Below the pieces are notes generated by a model. It saw nothing but the letters and a program-made list of their open reading frames with translations, was not told the DNA's origin and searched no databases. From Robertmurraya kyonggiensis (GTDB taxonomy: Bacteria > Bacillota > Bacilli > Bacillales > Cytobacillaceae): a DNA stretch of 64,000 nt. The position numbers were made by a program, and so were the translations under genes. The DNA is taken from contig NZ_SWBM01000001.1 of assembly GCF_005116465.1 (NCBI RefSeq), positions 1,054,001 to 1,118,000 of the forward strand. The letters are read 5' to 3'. Shown here one piece after another: positions 1 through 7,699 of this stretch (positions within the stretch are counted from its first letter, which is position 1; each line of letters starts with the position of its first letter).

Positions 1-1
1 T

Positions 2-394
2 GGATTCTTAATCACGGAAGTTCTTGATACGATGAAAAACGGAATTGATATTGCGATTGTTGATACGTCTGCATCTTGTCATATGCCTGATGTATTGGAA
101 ATGCCTTATCGTCCTCCATTATTGGGTTCTGGTGAAGTAGGGGAAAAGCCGTTCACGTATCGCCTTGGTGGACCTACTTGTCTATCTGGCGATTTCATTG
201 GGGAATATTCTTTTGATGAACCGTTGAAAAATGGCGATCGTTTAGTATTTGGTGATATGGCGATTTACTCAATGGTTAAGAATACAACATTTAATGGGAT
301 GGCATTGCCTTCGATTGCCGTACGTGATAAAAACGGGGATTGCCGTGTCTTGCACAAATTTGGATATGAAGATTTTAAGATGAGATTGACATAA
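2..394 (+). CDS. nspC: Carboxynorspermidine decarboxylase, C-terminal part (5' end outside window)
   Basis: PLP-dependent fold-III decarboxylase that converts carboxynorspermidine or carboxyspermidine to norspermidine or spermidine in the alternative polyamine route. Only the last ~130 residues are present and the reading frame is open to the window edge. The family C-terminal signature is clear: DTSASCHMPDVLEMPYRP, then GGPTCLSGD (the conserved Cys and Asp of the active site), then YSMVKNTTFNGM. The carboxyspermidine dehydrogenase partner normally lies upstream and would be outside the window. A strong terminator follows at once, so this is the last gene of its operon. Confidence 0.85.
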   Translation, partial: GFLITEVLDTMKNGIDIAIVDTSASCHMPDVLEMPYRPPLLGSGEVGEKPFTYRLGGPTCLSGDFIGEYSFDEPLKNGDRLVFGDMAIYSMVKNTTFNGMALPSIAVRDKNGDCRVLHKFGYEDFKMRLT

Positions 395-402
395 AAGTTT
401 GG

Positions 403-434
403 GGCCACTTTCTGGGAATAGAAGGTGGCCTTTT
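403..434 (+). terminator. Rho-independent terminator after nspC
   Basis: An 11-bp stem (GGCCACTTTCT pairing with AGAAGGTGGCC, one G-U pair) is followed by TTTT. It may also serve the convergent gene ending at 442. Confidence 0.8.
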
Positions 435-441
435 GAATATG

Positions 442-960
442 CTACTTTAACACTTTCATTGATCGTGCTATTTCAAGCATCATTTCTTTTGGTATCCTAG
501 AGGAATCCATTTCTAACAGAGTCCCATTTTCTGCCCAGCGTAATACACCACCCGTAATGAGTTCACCTTTGTTATCAAACTCTCCACTGTTTCCCCATGC
601 TGTAAAAAAACCTCTTTTTTCATTTATATTTATTTCTTCCGTGTTTGGAGTTATTGGTTTTTTAAAATTTATTGTCCATTTCCGTAGTTCAATGCCAACA
701 TATCGCATAGGATCTGTCTTATCCGTATAGTAGTGTAATCGGAAATAGCTAAAATGCTTCTTCGCGTCCATAGGGTATGTCTTAATTTCTAATGTCCAAT
801 CATCAGGTGTTTTTTCAGGTACAAGAACAGAAAAATCAACTTTTTCTTTGAGTTCTGGAAGTGTAACACTGTTATGTTCATAGTCGCGTTGGTCTGCTTG
901 AGCGATTAATGGTATCTGTAGGAAGAGGGTGAATAGAAGTATTCTTAGAATCACGTTCAT
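442..960 (-). CDS. Secreted protein with DUF4367-like domain
   Basis: 172-residue exported protein of unknown function. The N-terminus is a signal peptide (NVILRILLFTLFLQIPLIAQA, likely cut after AQA near residue 22). The mature part has a beta-rich layout and ends in a segment of the type W-x-E-N-G-T-L-L-x-M-D-S-S-x-I-P-K-E-x-M-L-x-I-A-R-S, which resembles the end of DUF4367/anti-sigma-associated domains. RBS AGGAGGACATGAA precedes the ATG. Monocistronic, convergent with nspC. Family assignment is by motif resemblance only. Confidence 0.6.
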   Translation of the reverse strand: MNVILRILLFTLFLQIPLIAQADQRDYEHNSVTLPELKEKVDFSVLVPEKTPDDWTLEIKTYPMDAKKHFSYFRLHYYTDKTDPMRYVGIELRKWTINFKKPITPNTEEININEKRGFFTAWGNSGEFDNKGELITGGVLRWAENGTLLEMDSSRIPKEMMLEIARSMKVLK

Positions 961-1111
961 GTCCTCCTATATCGAATTGATGATAGTTTTTCCAAATTTG
1001 TTTGTTTTAGTGTAGATGAATAAATAAATTTTACATTTTTTAGGGACGAGCTGTTTCATATCATTATTTTCCTCCATTAATTGTTATACTTTTTCATAAT
1101 TTCTAAATAAA

Positions 1112-1136
1112 TTGACTACTATTAGTATATTGTAGT
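1112..1136 (+). promoter_or_regulatory. Candidate promoter/operator of the nitronate monooxygenase operon
   Basis: A TTGACT -35-like hexamer (1112-1117) overlaps the imperfect inverted repeat ACTAC-N12-GTAGT (1115-1136). A second inverted repeat, AGTCA-AA-TGACT, sits at 1180-1191, and the octamer TGACTACT occurs in both elements. This suggests repressor control; the regulator is unknown. Confidence 0.35.
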
Positions 1137-1213
1137 AATTTTTAATGTAGATACCGAACGTAATCCATCAATAATTTTTAGTCAAATGACTACTTTGAAC
1201 GGAGGAATGTAAT

Positions 1214-2188
1214 ATGTCAAAGATTCCATCAGTTTTAGAAAATTTGAGAATTCCTGTGATTGGTTCACCACTTTTTATTATTAGTAATCCCAAGCTTGTG
1301 ATTGCCCAGTGTAAGGCAGGGATTGTTGGTTCGATGCCAGCGTTGAATGCAAGACCAGCATCTCAACTTGATGAATGGTTAGCCGAAATTACGGAAGCGC
1401 TTATGGAGTTTAATGCAAAAAATCCGGAACGTCCAGCTGCACCATTTGCGATTAATCAAATCGTACACAAGTCAAATGATCGCCTTGAGCAAGACATGGA
1501 ATTATGTGTGAAATACAAGGTTCCAGTCATTATCACGTCCCTTGGAGCACGTGAAGAAGTGAATGTAGCGGCACACAGTTACGGAGGAATAGTGCTTCAT
1601 GATGTGATCAACAATAAATTTGCCCATAAAGCGATTGATAAAGGGGCAGATGGTTTGATTGCAGTTGCTACAGGTGCTGGCGGGCATGCAGGGAGTAAGA
1701 GCCCCTTTGCATTGGTTCAAGAAATTCGTCAATGGTTTGATGGTCCACTAGCTTTAGCTGGTTCAATTGCGAATGGGAAATCTATTTTAGCAGCGCAAGC
1801 AATGGGAGCTGATTTTGCTTACATAGGATCGCCGTTTATTGCAACCCACGAGGCGAGAGCTGCTCAAGAATATAAGCAAGCCATCGTCGATTCTACATCT
1901 GATGACATTGTTTATAGTAATCTATTTACTGGTGTTCATGGAAACTATCTAGCACCGTCCATTCGTGCAGCTGGTCTAGATCCAAATGCTCTTCCGGAGA
2001 GCGATCCTTCGAAAATGAATTTTGGTGGAGAAGGGAAAGCAAAAGCGTGGAAGGACATTTGGGGCAGTGGGCAAGGAATTGGGGTTATCAATGAAGTCAC
2101 TGGTGCTGGTGAATATGTTGATAAGCTTCATCAAGAGTACATTGAAGCAAGAGACAATTTGTTGAAGGTGAGTCAGGTATTTGCTTGA
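1214..2188 (+). CDS. Nitronate monooxygenase / FMN-dependent 2-nitropropane dioxygenase family
   Basis: 324-residue FMN TIM-barrel protein that oxidises alkyl nitronates (toxic propionate-3-nitronate analogues); relatives include the enoyl-ACP reductase FabK. Visible are the N-terminal substrate/FMN strand (IPVIGSPLFIISNPKLV), the catalytic His motif ATGAGGHAG near residue 160, and the phosphate-binding strand ALAGSIANG...GADFAYIGSPF near 190. RBS GGAGG lies 6 nt from the ATG. First gene of a run of four closely spaced genes (to 3427). It could be a detoxification enzyme induced through the palindromes upstream. Confidence 0.85.
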   Translation: MSKIPSVLENLRIPVIGSPLFIISNPKLVIAQCKAGIVGSMPALNARPASQLDEWLAEITEALMEFNAKNPERPAAPFAINQIVHKSNDRLEQDMELCVKYKVPVIITSLGAREEVNVAAHSYGGIVLHDVINNKFAHKAIDKGADGLIAVATGAGGHAGSKSPFALVQEIRQWFDGPLALAGSIANGKSILAAQAMGADFAYIGSPFIATHEARAAQEYKQAIVDSTSDDIVYSNLFTGVHGNYLAPSIRAAGLDPNALPESDPSKMNFGGEGKAKAWKDIWGSGQGIGVINEVTGAGEYVDKLHQEYIEARDNLLKVSQVFA

Positions 2189-2202
2189 AGTTAGGGGAAG
2201 AA

Positions 2203-2616
2203 ATGGAAAATACTATTGTAGTAGCTGTTAAGGGAGTTATCGTACACAAAGGAAAGGTATTAATTGTAAAAAGAGCAGCAGATGATGTTGGTGGCGGTAC
2301 GTGGGAATGTGTAGGTGGAAAAATTGATTTTGGTGAACAGTTAGAAACTGCCTTGATACGAGAGATTGAGGAAGAAGTGGGATTAACTATTACGGTTGAA
2401 AAGATTTTGTATGCTACAACCTTCAATACCGACCCAACACGCCAGGTTGTCATTCTTACATACTTATGTCGGTGCGATAGTGAAGCGGTTATTCTTTCAG
2501 AAGAACATAGTGAATATTTATGGGCTACGAGCAAGAAAATGAAAGCAATGCTTGCACCAGGTATCGTTACAGATTTTGAGAAGTACGATGTTTTTAAATT
2601 AGAAGGACTTCATTAG
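2203..2616 (+). CDS. NUDIX hydrolase (MutT family)
   Basis: 137-residue pyrophosphohydrolase acting on a nucleoside diphosphate-X substrate. The NUDIX box is intact: G-KIDFG-E-QLETALI-RE-IEEE-VGL around residues 37-59, with the metal-binding REUxEE core. ATG 2203 is chosen because AGGGGA stands 6 nt upstream; a TTG at 2185 that overlaps the previous stop has no such site. It lies 14 nt after the nitronate monooxygenase and 10 nt before the next gene, so it is probably co-transcribed. Substrate cannot be read from sequence. Confidence 0.85.
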   Translation: MENTIVVAVKGVIVHKGKVLIVKRAADDVGGGTWECVGGKIDFGEQLETALIREIEEEVGLTITVEKILYATTFNTDPTRQVVILTYLCRCDSEAVILSEEHSEYLWATSKKMKAMLAPGIVTDFEKYDVFKLEGLH

Positions 2617-2626
2617 GGGGAATCAT

Positions 2627-2923
2627 ATGATACTTGAAGCCGCAATACTTCAGGTTAAACCAGGAATGGAAAAAGAATACGAGAATGCTTTCTGCAAAGC
2701 ATCTACGATTATATCATCTATGAAAGGGTATGTTTCACACGAATTGCAGCGGTGTATGGAAGTGGATGGAAAATACTTACTTCTAGTACAGTGGGAGAAT
2801 TTGGAGGATCACACCGTAGGTTTTAGACAATCTACTGAATATCAGGCATGGAAATCACTATTACATCACTTTTATGACCCATTTCCTATAGTTGAACATT
2901 TTGAAAAGATCAATTTAGATTAA
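2627..2923 (+). CDS. Antibiotic biosynthesis monooxygenase (ABM) domain protein
   Basis: 98-residue single ferredoxin-like ABM fold. It begins with the typical strand MILEAAILQVKPGMEKEYENAF, has the loop SMKGYVSHELQRC and the strand YLLLVQWENLEDHTVGFRQS, and ends with F-x-x-P-x-x-x-x-x-F. Such proteins are heme-degrading or quinol-type monooxygenases, or of unknown role. RBS AGGGGGAATCAT. Member of the 1214-3427 gene run. Confidence 0.8.
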   Translation: MILEAAILQVKPGMEKEYENAFCKASTIISSMKGYVSHELQRCMEVDGKYLLLVQWENLEDHTVGFRQSTEYQAWKSLLHHFYDPFPIVEHFEKINLD

Positions 2924-2947
2924 ATAAATGAAAAGGAGAGTGGTGAC

Positions 2948-3427
2948 TTGGAACTATTTGTAAGTCAATATACTTGGATTCAAAAAACAAGGGAATTATT
3001 ATTTCGTTATTGTGAAACAGTGTCTCCCGAAGATTATGTGAAAGAACTGGAAACCTTTGGAGGAGATTCGATCCTTGGACTGCAGGCGCATGTAGCAGAT
3101 TGTTATCGAGCATGGCTAGGGACTCGTGCTCTTGGGAAATCCCTTGCAGCCATCAGTCCAGAGTCCATTAATAACGTACAAGAGATGCAAGAAGTTTATC
3201 GAAAAACTGATGAAATGGTATATGAATTTCTTCGTGAGTTTAATGGAAAATGGGAACAGAATGTTCCAGTTATGTTCGAAAATGGTAGACACGCAGAGTT
3301 CACTGCATTATGGCTTTTTACACACACAATTACGCACGAGTTTCATCATAAAGGACAAATAGTGAAAATGGGGAGAACCCTTGGATACATTCCACCAGAT
3401 ACGGACCTTATTGATCCTAAGTTATAA
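2948..3427 (+). CDS. DinB-family protein
   Basis: 159-residue four-helix DinB/YfiT-like protein, a putative metal-dependent thiol S-transferase fold. The metal-ligand histidines are visible as GLQAHVADC (first His) and HTITHEFHHKGQI (second and third). The start is TTG 2948, placed 7-8 nt after AAAGGAGAG; no better in-frame ATG exists. Last gene of the run; a strong hairpin follows. Confidence 0.8.
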   Translation: MELFVSQYTWIQKTRELLFRYCETVSPEDYVKELETFGGDSILGLQAHVADCYRAWLGTRALGKSLAAISPESINNVQEMQEVYRKTDEMVYEFLREFNGKWEQNVPVMFENGRHAEFTALWLFTHTITHEFHHKGQIVKMGRTLGYIPPDTDLIDPKL

Positions 3428-3430
3428 TAG

Positions 3431-3469
3431 GAAGGCATGAACTCGACTTAGAAATGGGTTCATGCCTTC
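3431..3469. terminator. Bidirectional terminator hairpin
   Basis: Perfect 12-bp stem (GAAGGCATGAAC / GTTCATGCCTTC) between convergent genes. The flanking T/A tracts are short. Confidence 0.65.
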
Positions 3470-3475
3470 TATTAT

Positions 3476-4306
3476 TCATCCCCAAATCTTCTCTATCAAT
3501 GTCAAAACGATTTCGAAGAGAATAAGGATAACGATGATCCATTCGACAAAAAGGCCACGAATGGAATGGCTGATATTAGAAAATCCACCCATTATGTTGT
3601 AGAGTATTTCGGTTTTATCCTTAAGAATTTTATGACGGTCACTTAGTTCGAAAAATTCAAGCATGTTTTCATAAAAATCGTTGGCAGTACTGATTTGCCA
3701 CGTTATATCTGGCTTGTCTAAAATCATAATATAGGAAATCGTATTGTACTCGTGGCGAATGATTTTGGCCATCGTGCGTGCGAGTTCTTTATTTCCGATG
3801 CGAAGCCTTCCTTTTTCCAAGCGGTCAATCATCGTTTCAAGTCTATCGTTAATCTTTTCGAGCTGTTCCTCAGTTTTCTCTAGTGCTACAGACTTCGCGA
3901 GAATCGTTGAGATAATCTCAGGATAGTAATCTTCAAATTCAGGCACGACGACATATTCGTCTGTCAATTCAATCTCGACATCATTATTAATATGTAGGCT
4001 GTAATCATCGCTGTAACGGTCTATGTTTGAAAGGTCGATTTCTGGTTCAAATGAGCGAATATATTTAAAAAAGGTACCCATATCTCCTTTGTTTGACATA
4101 TTGATAAAAACAATGCTGCCAAAGGAAAAAACGAGAACTTGCTCTGCTTCTGCAACCGATCTTTTTAGAATGGATTGGAGAATTTCACCTTTAAGAATCA
4201 ATGGTTCTTCCCAAGTAAACTTTTTTCGTATTCCACATTGAATGGCGATTTTGTTTAAATTAATCTCGTTCGTGATAGCAAATGCTTTGAAGGAAATGGG
4301 GTTCAT
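3476..4306 (-). CDS. RMD1/YagE family membrane-anchored protein (DUF155)
   Basis: 276-residue protein of the RMD1/YagE family, whose biochemical role is unknown (yeast Rmd1 is needed for meiotic division). Signature pieces are FSFGSIVFINM, a central YSDDYSLHI, then LAKSVALEKTEEQL and a coiled-coil helix, KTEILYN, and a C-terminal membrane anchor VEWIIVILILFEIVLTLIEK. The start is set at ATG 4306 behind AAAGAGTG; the longer open frame upstream has no ribosome site and overlaps the queF terminator. Confidence 0.75.
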   Translation of the reverse strand: MNPISFKAFAITNEINLNKIAIQCGIRKKFTWEEPLILKGEILQSILKRSVAEAEQVLVFSFGSIVFINMSNKGDMGTFFKYIRSFEPEIDLSNIDRYSDDYSLHINNDVEIELTDEYVVVPEFEDYYPEIISTILAKSVALEKTEEQLEKINDRLETMIDRLEKGRLRIGNKELARTMAKIIRHEYNTISYIMILDKPDITWQISTANDFYENMLEFFELSDRHKILKDKTEILYNIMGGFSNISHSIRGLFVEWIIVILILFEIVLTLIEKIWG

Positions 4307-4383
4307 AGATTTCACTCTTTTCCGCTTATTTGTTCTATCTCTATAATATTCTAACACGACCACGAACATGCTAAAACAGGAAA

Positions 4384-4407
4384 GAAGTCTTGAAAAATCA
4401 AGACTTC
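4384..4407 (-). terminator. Terminator downstream of queF
   Basis: 9-bp stem GAAGTCTTG / CAAGACTTC with a TTCTTT tail on the minus strand, between queF and the YagE-like gene. Confidence 0.6.
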
Positions 4408-4415
4408 TTTGCGAA

Positions 4416-4916
4416 TTAGCGATTATCAATTTTTTCAGGGTTTAGATCATGGTTCATTAAGCGGTGCATCGCCATTTCTTCGAATTTCGTACCTGGTTTT
4501 CCGTAGTTGCACCAAGGGTCGATCGAGATCCCACCACGTGGAGTAAATTTACCCCAAACTTCAATATAGCGAGGGTCAAGAAGTTTAATTAAATCGTTCA
4601 TAATGATGTTGACACAATCCTCATGGAAATCTCCATGGTTTCTGAAGCTAAATAGATAAAGCTTTAAAGATTTGCTTTCCACGATTTTTTTATTAGGAAT
4701 GTATGAGATATACATAGTAGCAAAATCGGGTTGAGAAGTGATTGGGCAAAGACTTGTAAATTCTGGACAGTTGAACTTTACGAAGTAGTCACGGTCAGAA
4801 TGCAGATTATCAACAGACTCCAACACTTCTGGAGCATATTCAAATGAGTATTTTGTATTTTGGTTTCCTAATAAAGTTAAATCGTTTAATCCTTCTTCAG
4901 TTTTACGGCCTGACAT
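4416..4916 (-). CDS. queF: NADPH-dependent 7-cyano-7-deazaguanine (preQ0) reductase QueF
   Basis: 166-residue type-I QueF, which reduces preQ0 nitrile to the preQ1 amine in queuosine synthesis. The catalytic motif [16 protein letters not shown] carries the nucleophilic Cys (SLCP) and the proton-donor Asp (QPDF). The QueF motif [21 protein letters not shown] follows, then [12 protein letters not shown]. Length matches B. subtilis QueF. ATG 4916 follows GAGGAGG. The leader carries a preQ1-I riboswitch and a terminator, so product-linked repression is expected. Confidence 0.95.
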   Translation of the reverse strand: MSGRKTEEGLNDLTLLGNQNTKYSFEYAPEVLESVDNLHSDRDYFVKFNCPEFTSLCPITSQPDFATMYISYIPNKKIVESKSLKLYLFSFRNHGDFHEDCVNIIMNDLIKLLDPRYIEVWGKFTPRGGISIDPWCNYGKPGTKFEEMAMHRLMNHDLNPEKIDNR

Positions 4917-4933
4917 AATTATCCTCCTCAAAT

Positions 4934-4962
4934 AAAAAAGCCACATCCTATATGGACATGGC
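4934..4962 (-). terminator. Riboswitch-controlled terminator in the queF leader
   Basis: Minus-strand stem GCCATGTCC / GGATGTGGC (9 pairs, two of them G-U), loop ATATA, followed by TTTTTT. It lies between the preQ1 aptamer and the queF ribosome site, as expected for transcriptional attenuation. Confidence 0.85.
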
Positions 4963-4976
4963 GAATAGTCAATGTT

Positions 4977-5014
4977 CCATAGTTTTTTATAGAGGGTATA
5001 AGCTATGAACCTCT
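4977..5014 (-). promoter_or_regulatory. preQ1-I riboswitch of queF
   Basis: Minus strand reads AGAGGTTCATAGC, a short loop, ACCCTCTATAAAAAACTATGG. It has the class I elements in order: P1 strand AGAGG/CCTCT, the pyrimidine-rich L1, the A-rich tail, and the 3' segment that forms the P2 pseudoknot with the P1 loop. Binding of preQ1 should favour the downstream terminator. Confidence 0.9.
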
Positions 5015-5036
5015 TATGTTAATTTCCTCTTCATAT

Positions 5037-5063
5037 ATTATAGAAATAAGCATGATACGTCAA
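5037..5063 (-). promoter_or_regulatory. Sigma-A-like promoter of queF
   Basis: Minus strand TTGACG (5058-5063) and TATAAT (5037-5042) with 15-nt spacing, or TAATAT with 17. The start would fall just upstream of the aptamer. Confidence 0.55.
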
Positions 5064-5087
5064 ATATATATTTCTGGCAAAAGGGGG

Positions 5088-5116
5088 TTTTCAGCAAAAA
5101 CATAATGTGTTATGAT
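5088..5116 (+). promoter_or_regulatory. Promoter of the queuosine-precursor transporter
   Basis: TTTTCA (5088-5093), 17-nt spacer, TATGAT (5111-5116). It lies about 40 nt upstream of the aptamer. Confidence 0.5.
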
Positions 5117-5155
5117 TTTCAAGTCAATTTCATAAAATCCGTTTTCGCAAACGGT

Positions 5156-5188
5156 AGAGGTTCTAGCTACCCTCTCTAAAAAACTAAG
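5156..5188 (+). promoter_or_regulatory. preQ1-I riboswitch of the VUT transporter
   Basis: AGAGGTTCTAGCTACCCTCT followed by CTAAAAAACTAAG, a near-textbook class I aptamer (P1 AGAGG/CCTCT, L1 with CUAG, 3' CUAA pairing segment). It faces away from the queF copy 142 nt away. Confidence 0.9.
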
Positions 5189-5224
5189 AAATACAGTTGT
5201 GCTTTCTTAGCGGACTGTTTTTTT
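5184..5224 (+). terminator. Antiterminator/terminator switch after the preQ1 aptamer
   Basis: CTAAGAAA (5184-5191) can pair with TTTCTTAG (5203-5210), using up the aptamer's 3' CUAA strand (antiterminator). The alternative ACAGT (5193-5197) / ACTGT (5214-5218) stem followed by seven T is a weak terminator. The two folds exclude each other, fitting ligand-induced termination. Confidence 0.6.
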
Positions 5225-5288
5225 CTATTTATAAGAGATTTGTTAGGGCTTATATATTGACCGAAAAAACATACAAGAGGTGTCAATT

Positions 5289-5822
5289 ATGAGGGTACTA
5301 CTTTATTTAATTTCAATTGTGGCAGCAAACGTTGTCACTGCCGCATTTGCACCAATGCAATTAGGCGTATTTATTGTGCCAATGGGGACTTTGTTGGTTG
5401 GGTTAACCTTTATTTTCCGTGACTTAGTTCAGAATCAATACGGACGTAAGAAAACGTATTTATTCATTGTGATCGCATTAGTGTTATCCGCCATCGCGTC
5501 ATATATTCTTGGAGATACGTTATTAATCGTAGCGGCTTCTGCGATTTCGTTCTTGATCGCTGAAACAACTGATACGGAAATCTACACACGCTTAAATTTA
5601 CCAATGAATTTGAAGGTATTGTATAGTGGGATTGTTGGTGGATTGCTAGATTCTGTAATCTTTGTGATTATTGGTTTAAGTCCACTTGGTGCAGGATTCC
5701 TTCCATGGGAAGCAGTTCCATACGCAATCTTTGGGCAGGTTATCGTAAAAACGATCATCCAAGGTATCGGGGCAGCGATGTTGAATCCGGTATCGTCTAT
5801 GTTTAAGGCGAAGACAAATTAA
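5289..5822 (+). CDS. VUT-family (DUF165) queuosine precursor transporter
   Basis: 177-residue integral membrane protein with about six hydrophobic helices. Family marks are the N-terminal VAANVVTAAFAPMQLGVF, the charged loop FRDLVQNQYGRKKTY, the motif AETTDTEIYTR and the GGLLDSVIFVIIG helix. The family includes the YhhQ preQ0/preQ1 importer, and the preQ1 riboswitch in front supports that role here. ATG 5289 is preferred to GTG 5280 because the AGAGGTG ribosome site needs the spacing. Confidence 0.85.
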   Translation: MRVLLYLISIVAANVVTAAFAPMQLGVFIVPMGTLLVGLTFIFRDLVQNQYGRKKTYLFIVIALVLSAIASYILGDTLLIVAASAISFLIAETTDTEIYTRLNLPMNLKVLYSGIVGGLLDSVIFVIIGLSPLGAGFLPWEAVPYAIFGQVIVKTIIQGIGAAMLNPVSSMFKAKTN

Positions 5823-5827
5823 TTAAG

Positions 5828-5878
5828 AGGGTTATCTATGAAGGCAGGGTAGGTGCCATTTGAGATAACCCTTTTTTT
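5828..5878 (+). terminator. Terminator after the transporter
   Basis: Perfect 10-bp stem AGGGTTATCT / AGATAACCCT with a run of seven T. Confidence 0.85.
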
Positions 5879-5901
5879 GTTGGAGAGGGTAGTAGCTTGC
5901 A

Positions 5902-6500
5902 CGCCAAGATAGAGATAATCCGGCTCGAGTAGACCGCCAAATCGAGTTTGCGCGCCAAGATGAAGTGAATCCGGCTCGATCTGACCGCCAAATCGAGTTT
6001 GCGCGCCAAGATAGAGCGGTTCATGCTCGAGTAGACCGCCAAATCGAGTTTGTACGCCAAGATGGAGCGGTTCATGCTCGAGTTGACCGCCAAATCGAGT
6101 TTGTACGCCAAGATAGAGTGAAACCGGCTAGAGCTGACCGATAAATCGTGTTTGCCCGCCAAGATAGAGATAATCCGGCTCGAGTAGACCGCCAAATCGA
6201 GTTTGTACGCCAAGATGGAGAGAATCCAGCTCGAGTTGACCGCCAAATCGAGTTTGCACGCCAAGATGAAGTGAATCCGGCTCGATCTGACCGCCAAATC
6301 GAGTTTGCGCGCCAAGATAGAGCGGTTCATGCTCGAGTTGACCGCCAAATCGAGTTTGTACGCCAAGATGGAGAGAATCCAGCTCGAGTAGACCGCCAAA
6401 TCGAGTTTACGCGCCAAGATGAAGTGAATCCTGCTCGACCTGACCGCAAATCATGTTTGCCCGCCAAGATGAAGGAAATCTCTCCAAACCTGACTGACAA
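5902..6500. repeat. 51-bp tandem repeat array (12 units)
   Basis: The motif CGCCAAGAT recurs at 5902, 5953, 6004, 6055, 6106, 6157, 6208, 6259, 6310, 6361 and 6412, exactly 51 bp apart, and once more at 6462 (50 bp). Between copies are the constant CCGCCAAATCGAGTTTG block and a variable middle that alternates between forms such as GAGAGAATCCAGCTCGAG and GAGCGGTTCATGCTCGAG. Because 51 is 17 codons, long stop-free frames appear on both strands (about 190 and 130 codons), but they lack ribosome sites and sit between terminated genes. No gene is supported from 5879 to 6558. Confidence 0.9.
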
Positions 6501-6558
6501 AATAGTTTCTCAGCTTCATGGAAAGTCAATTATCGACATTAGTTAACATAATATATAA

Positions 6559-7527
6559 TTATGTCCACCACATATCGCCAACAGAATCTTTCATCAAAAT
6601 TGGTAAAAGATTTCCTACGGCTTTGCTCAAACCTTCATCAATTGACATCAATCCATCTTCGTGCTCGATGCTGATAACATAATCATAACCATATAGACGA
6701 AGGGTACTGATGATATCTGTCCAATCTTTGGCCCCATGTCCATAACCAACAGAACGGAAATACCAGGCACGATTTTGCATATCGGCGTAAGAAGTCATGT
6801 CAGTTAACCCATTACGGTTCATATTTGGCTGATCGATAATGGTATCTTTCGCATGGAAATGATGAATCGCATTTTCACGACCTAAAATTTTGATTGCCTC
6901 AACGGGGTCAATTCCTTGCCACCATAAGTGGCTTGGATCTAAATTCGCACCGATTGATTCACCACAAGCTTCTCTTAATCGCAAAAGGGTAGCGGGCGTG
7001 TGTACGGAAAAGCCACCATGTAACTCAAGCCCAATTTTGATCCCATGCTTCTCCGCAAACTGAGCTTTTTCCTTCCAATAAGGAATGATCTTTTCTTCCC
7101 ATTGCCATTTCAAAATATCTTGAAAATCGTTCGGCCATGGTGAAACTGGCCAATTTGGATATAAAGCATTTTCATGATCACCTGGACAACCTGAGAAAGT
7201 ATTGACGACCGGAACACCAAGCTGACTTGCGAGCTGTACCGTTTTCGTAAAAAGGAGGTCGGCTTCTTCCGCAATCTTCTTCTGTGGGTGAAGGGGATTG
7301 GCGTGGCAACTTAATGCACTAATGGTGAGACCATAACTTGCAATTTTTTCAAGAAATTCCTTTTGTTTATTCTCGTCTCCCAATAATTCATCAAGCTTAC
7401 AATGAGCATCTCCAGGATAACCTCCCGTGCCTAATTCAACAGCTTCAATACCCTTTGCTGCAACTGTTTCTAACATCTCAACAAACTCTTTTTCCGCGTA
7501 TAAAACAGTAAAAACTCCTAGCTTCAT
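6559..7527 (-). CDS. Sugar phosphate isomerase/epimerase-like TIM-barrel protein (AP-endonuclease-2 superfamily)
   Basis: 322-residue xylose-isomerase-like TIM barrel. Metal-site residues are visible in IGLELHGG (Glu, His), IGANLDPSHLWWQG (Asp, His), HFHAKDT (His) and ISIEHED (Glu). Such enzymes isomerise, epimerise, dehydrate or hydrate keto-sugars and inosose intermediates. ATG 7527 follows GGAGGTAA. Divergent from the LacI gene; a LacI-type palindrome lies at 7545-7558 between the start and its promoter. Together with the second TIM-barrel gene and two dehydrogenases it forms the catabolic core of the locus. Substrate unknown. Confidence 0.8.
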   Translation of the reverse strand: MKLGVFTVLYAEKEFVEMLETVAAKGIEAVELGTGGYPGDAHCKLDELLGDENKQKEFLEKIASYGLTISALSCHANPLHPQKKIAEEADLLFTKTVQLASQLGVPVVNTFSGCPGDHENALYPNWPVSPWPNDFQDILKWQWEEKIIPYWKEKAQFAEKHGIKIGLELHGGFSVHTPATLLRLREACGESIGANLDPSHLWWQGIDPVEAIKILGRENAIHHFHAKDTIIDQPNMNRNGLTDMTSYADMQNRAWYFRSVGYGHGAKDWTDIISTLRLYGYDYVISIEHEDGLMSIDEGLSKAVGNLLPILMKDSVGDMWWT

Positions 7528-7544
7528 CAGGCTTACCTCCTTCA

Positions 7545-7558
7545 TGTAACGCATTACA
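7545..7558. promoter_or_regulatory. LacI-type operator, copy 1
   Basis: TGTAACGCATTACA, an imperfect palindrome in the leader of the minus-strand isomerase gene. Same consensus (TGTAAYCGNTTACA-like) as the copies at 7647 and 9728. Confidence 0.65.
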
Positions 7559-7646
7559 TAGCATAATTTTTAAAAATGAAACTATCATATAATAACAGTT
7601 TATATGTATGTTCGATTAAGTAGAGTATGCCAGAATTGAACAAATT

Positions 7647-7660
7647 TGTAATCGATTACA
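7647..7660. promoter_or_regulatory. LacI-type operator, copy 2
   Basis: TGTAATCGATTACA, a perfect 14-bp palindrome with the central CG typical of LacI/GalR operators, immediately upstream of the LacI-family gene; suggests autoregulation. Confidence 0.75.
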
Positions 7661-7699
7661 ATGAATCACATATATATGGAATGGAAAGTGGGTTTTAGA

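Noticed and set aside
2185-2202. TTG 2185 start for the NUDIX gene
   Set aside because: ATG 2203 has AGGGGA at the proper distance.
5836-6417. 193-codon open frame on the minus strand with 17-residue repeats
   Set aside because: Arises from the 51-bp tandem array; equally open on the plus strand, no ribosome site, lies across a terminator.
5902-6500. CRISPR array
   Set aside because: Whole 51-bp unit repeats; there are no unique spacers and no cas genes.
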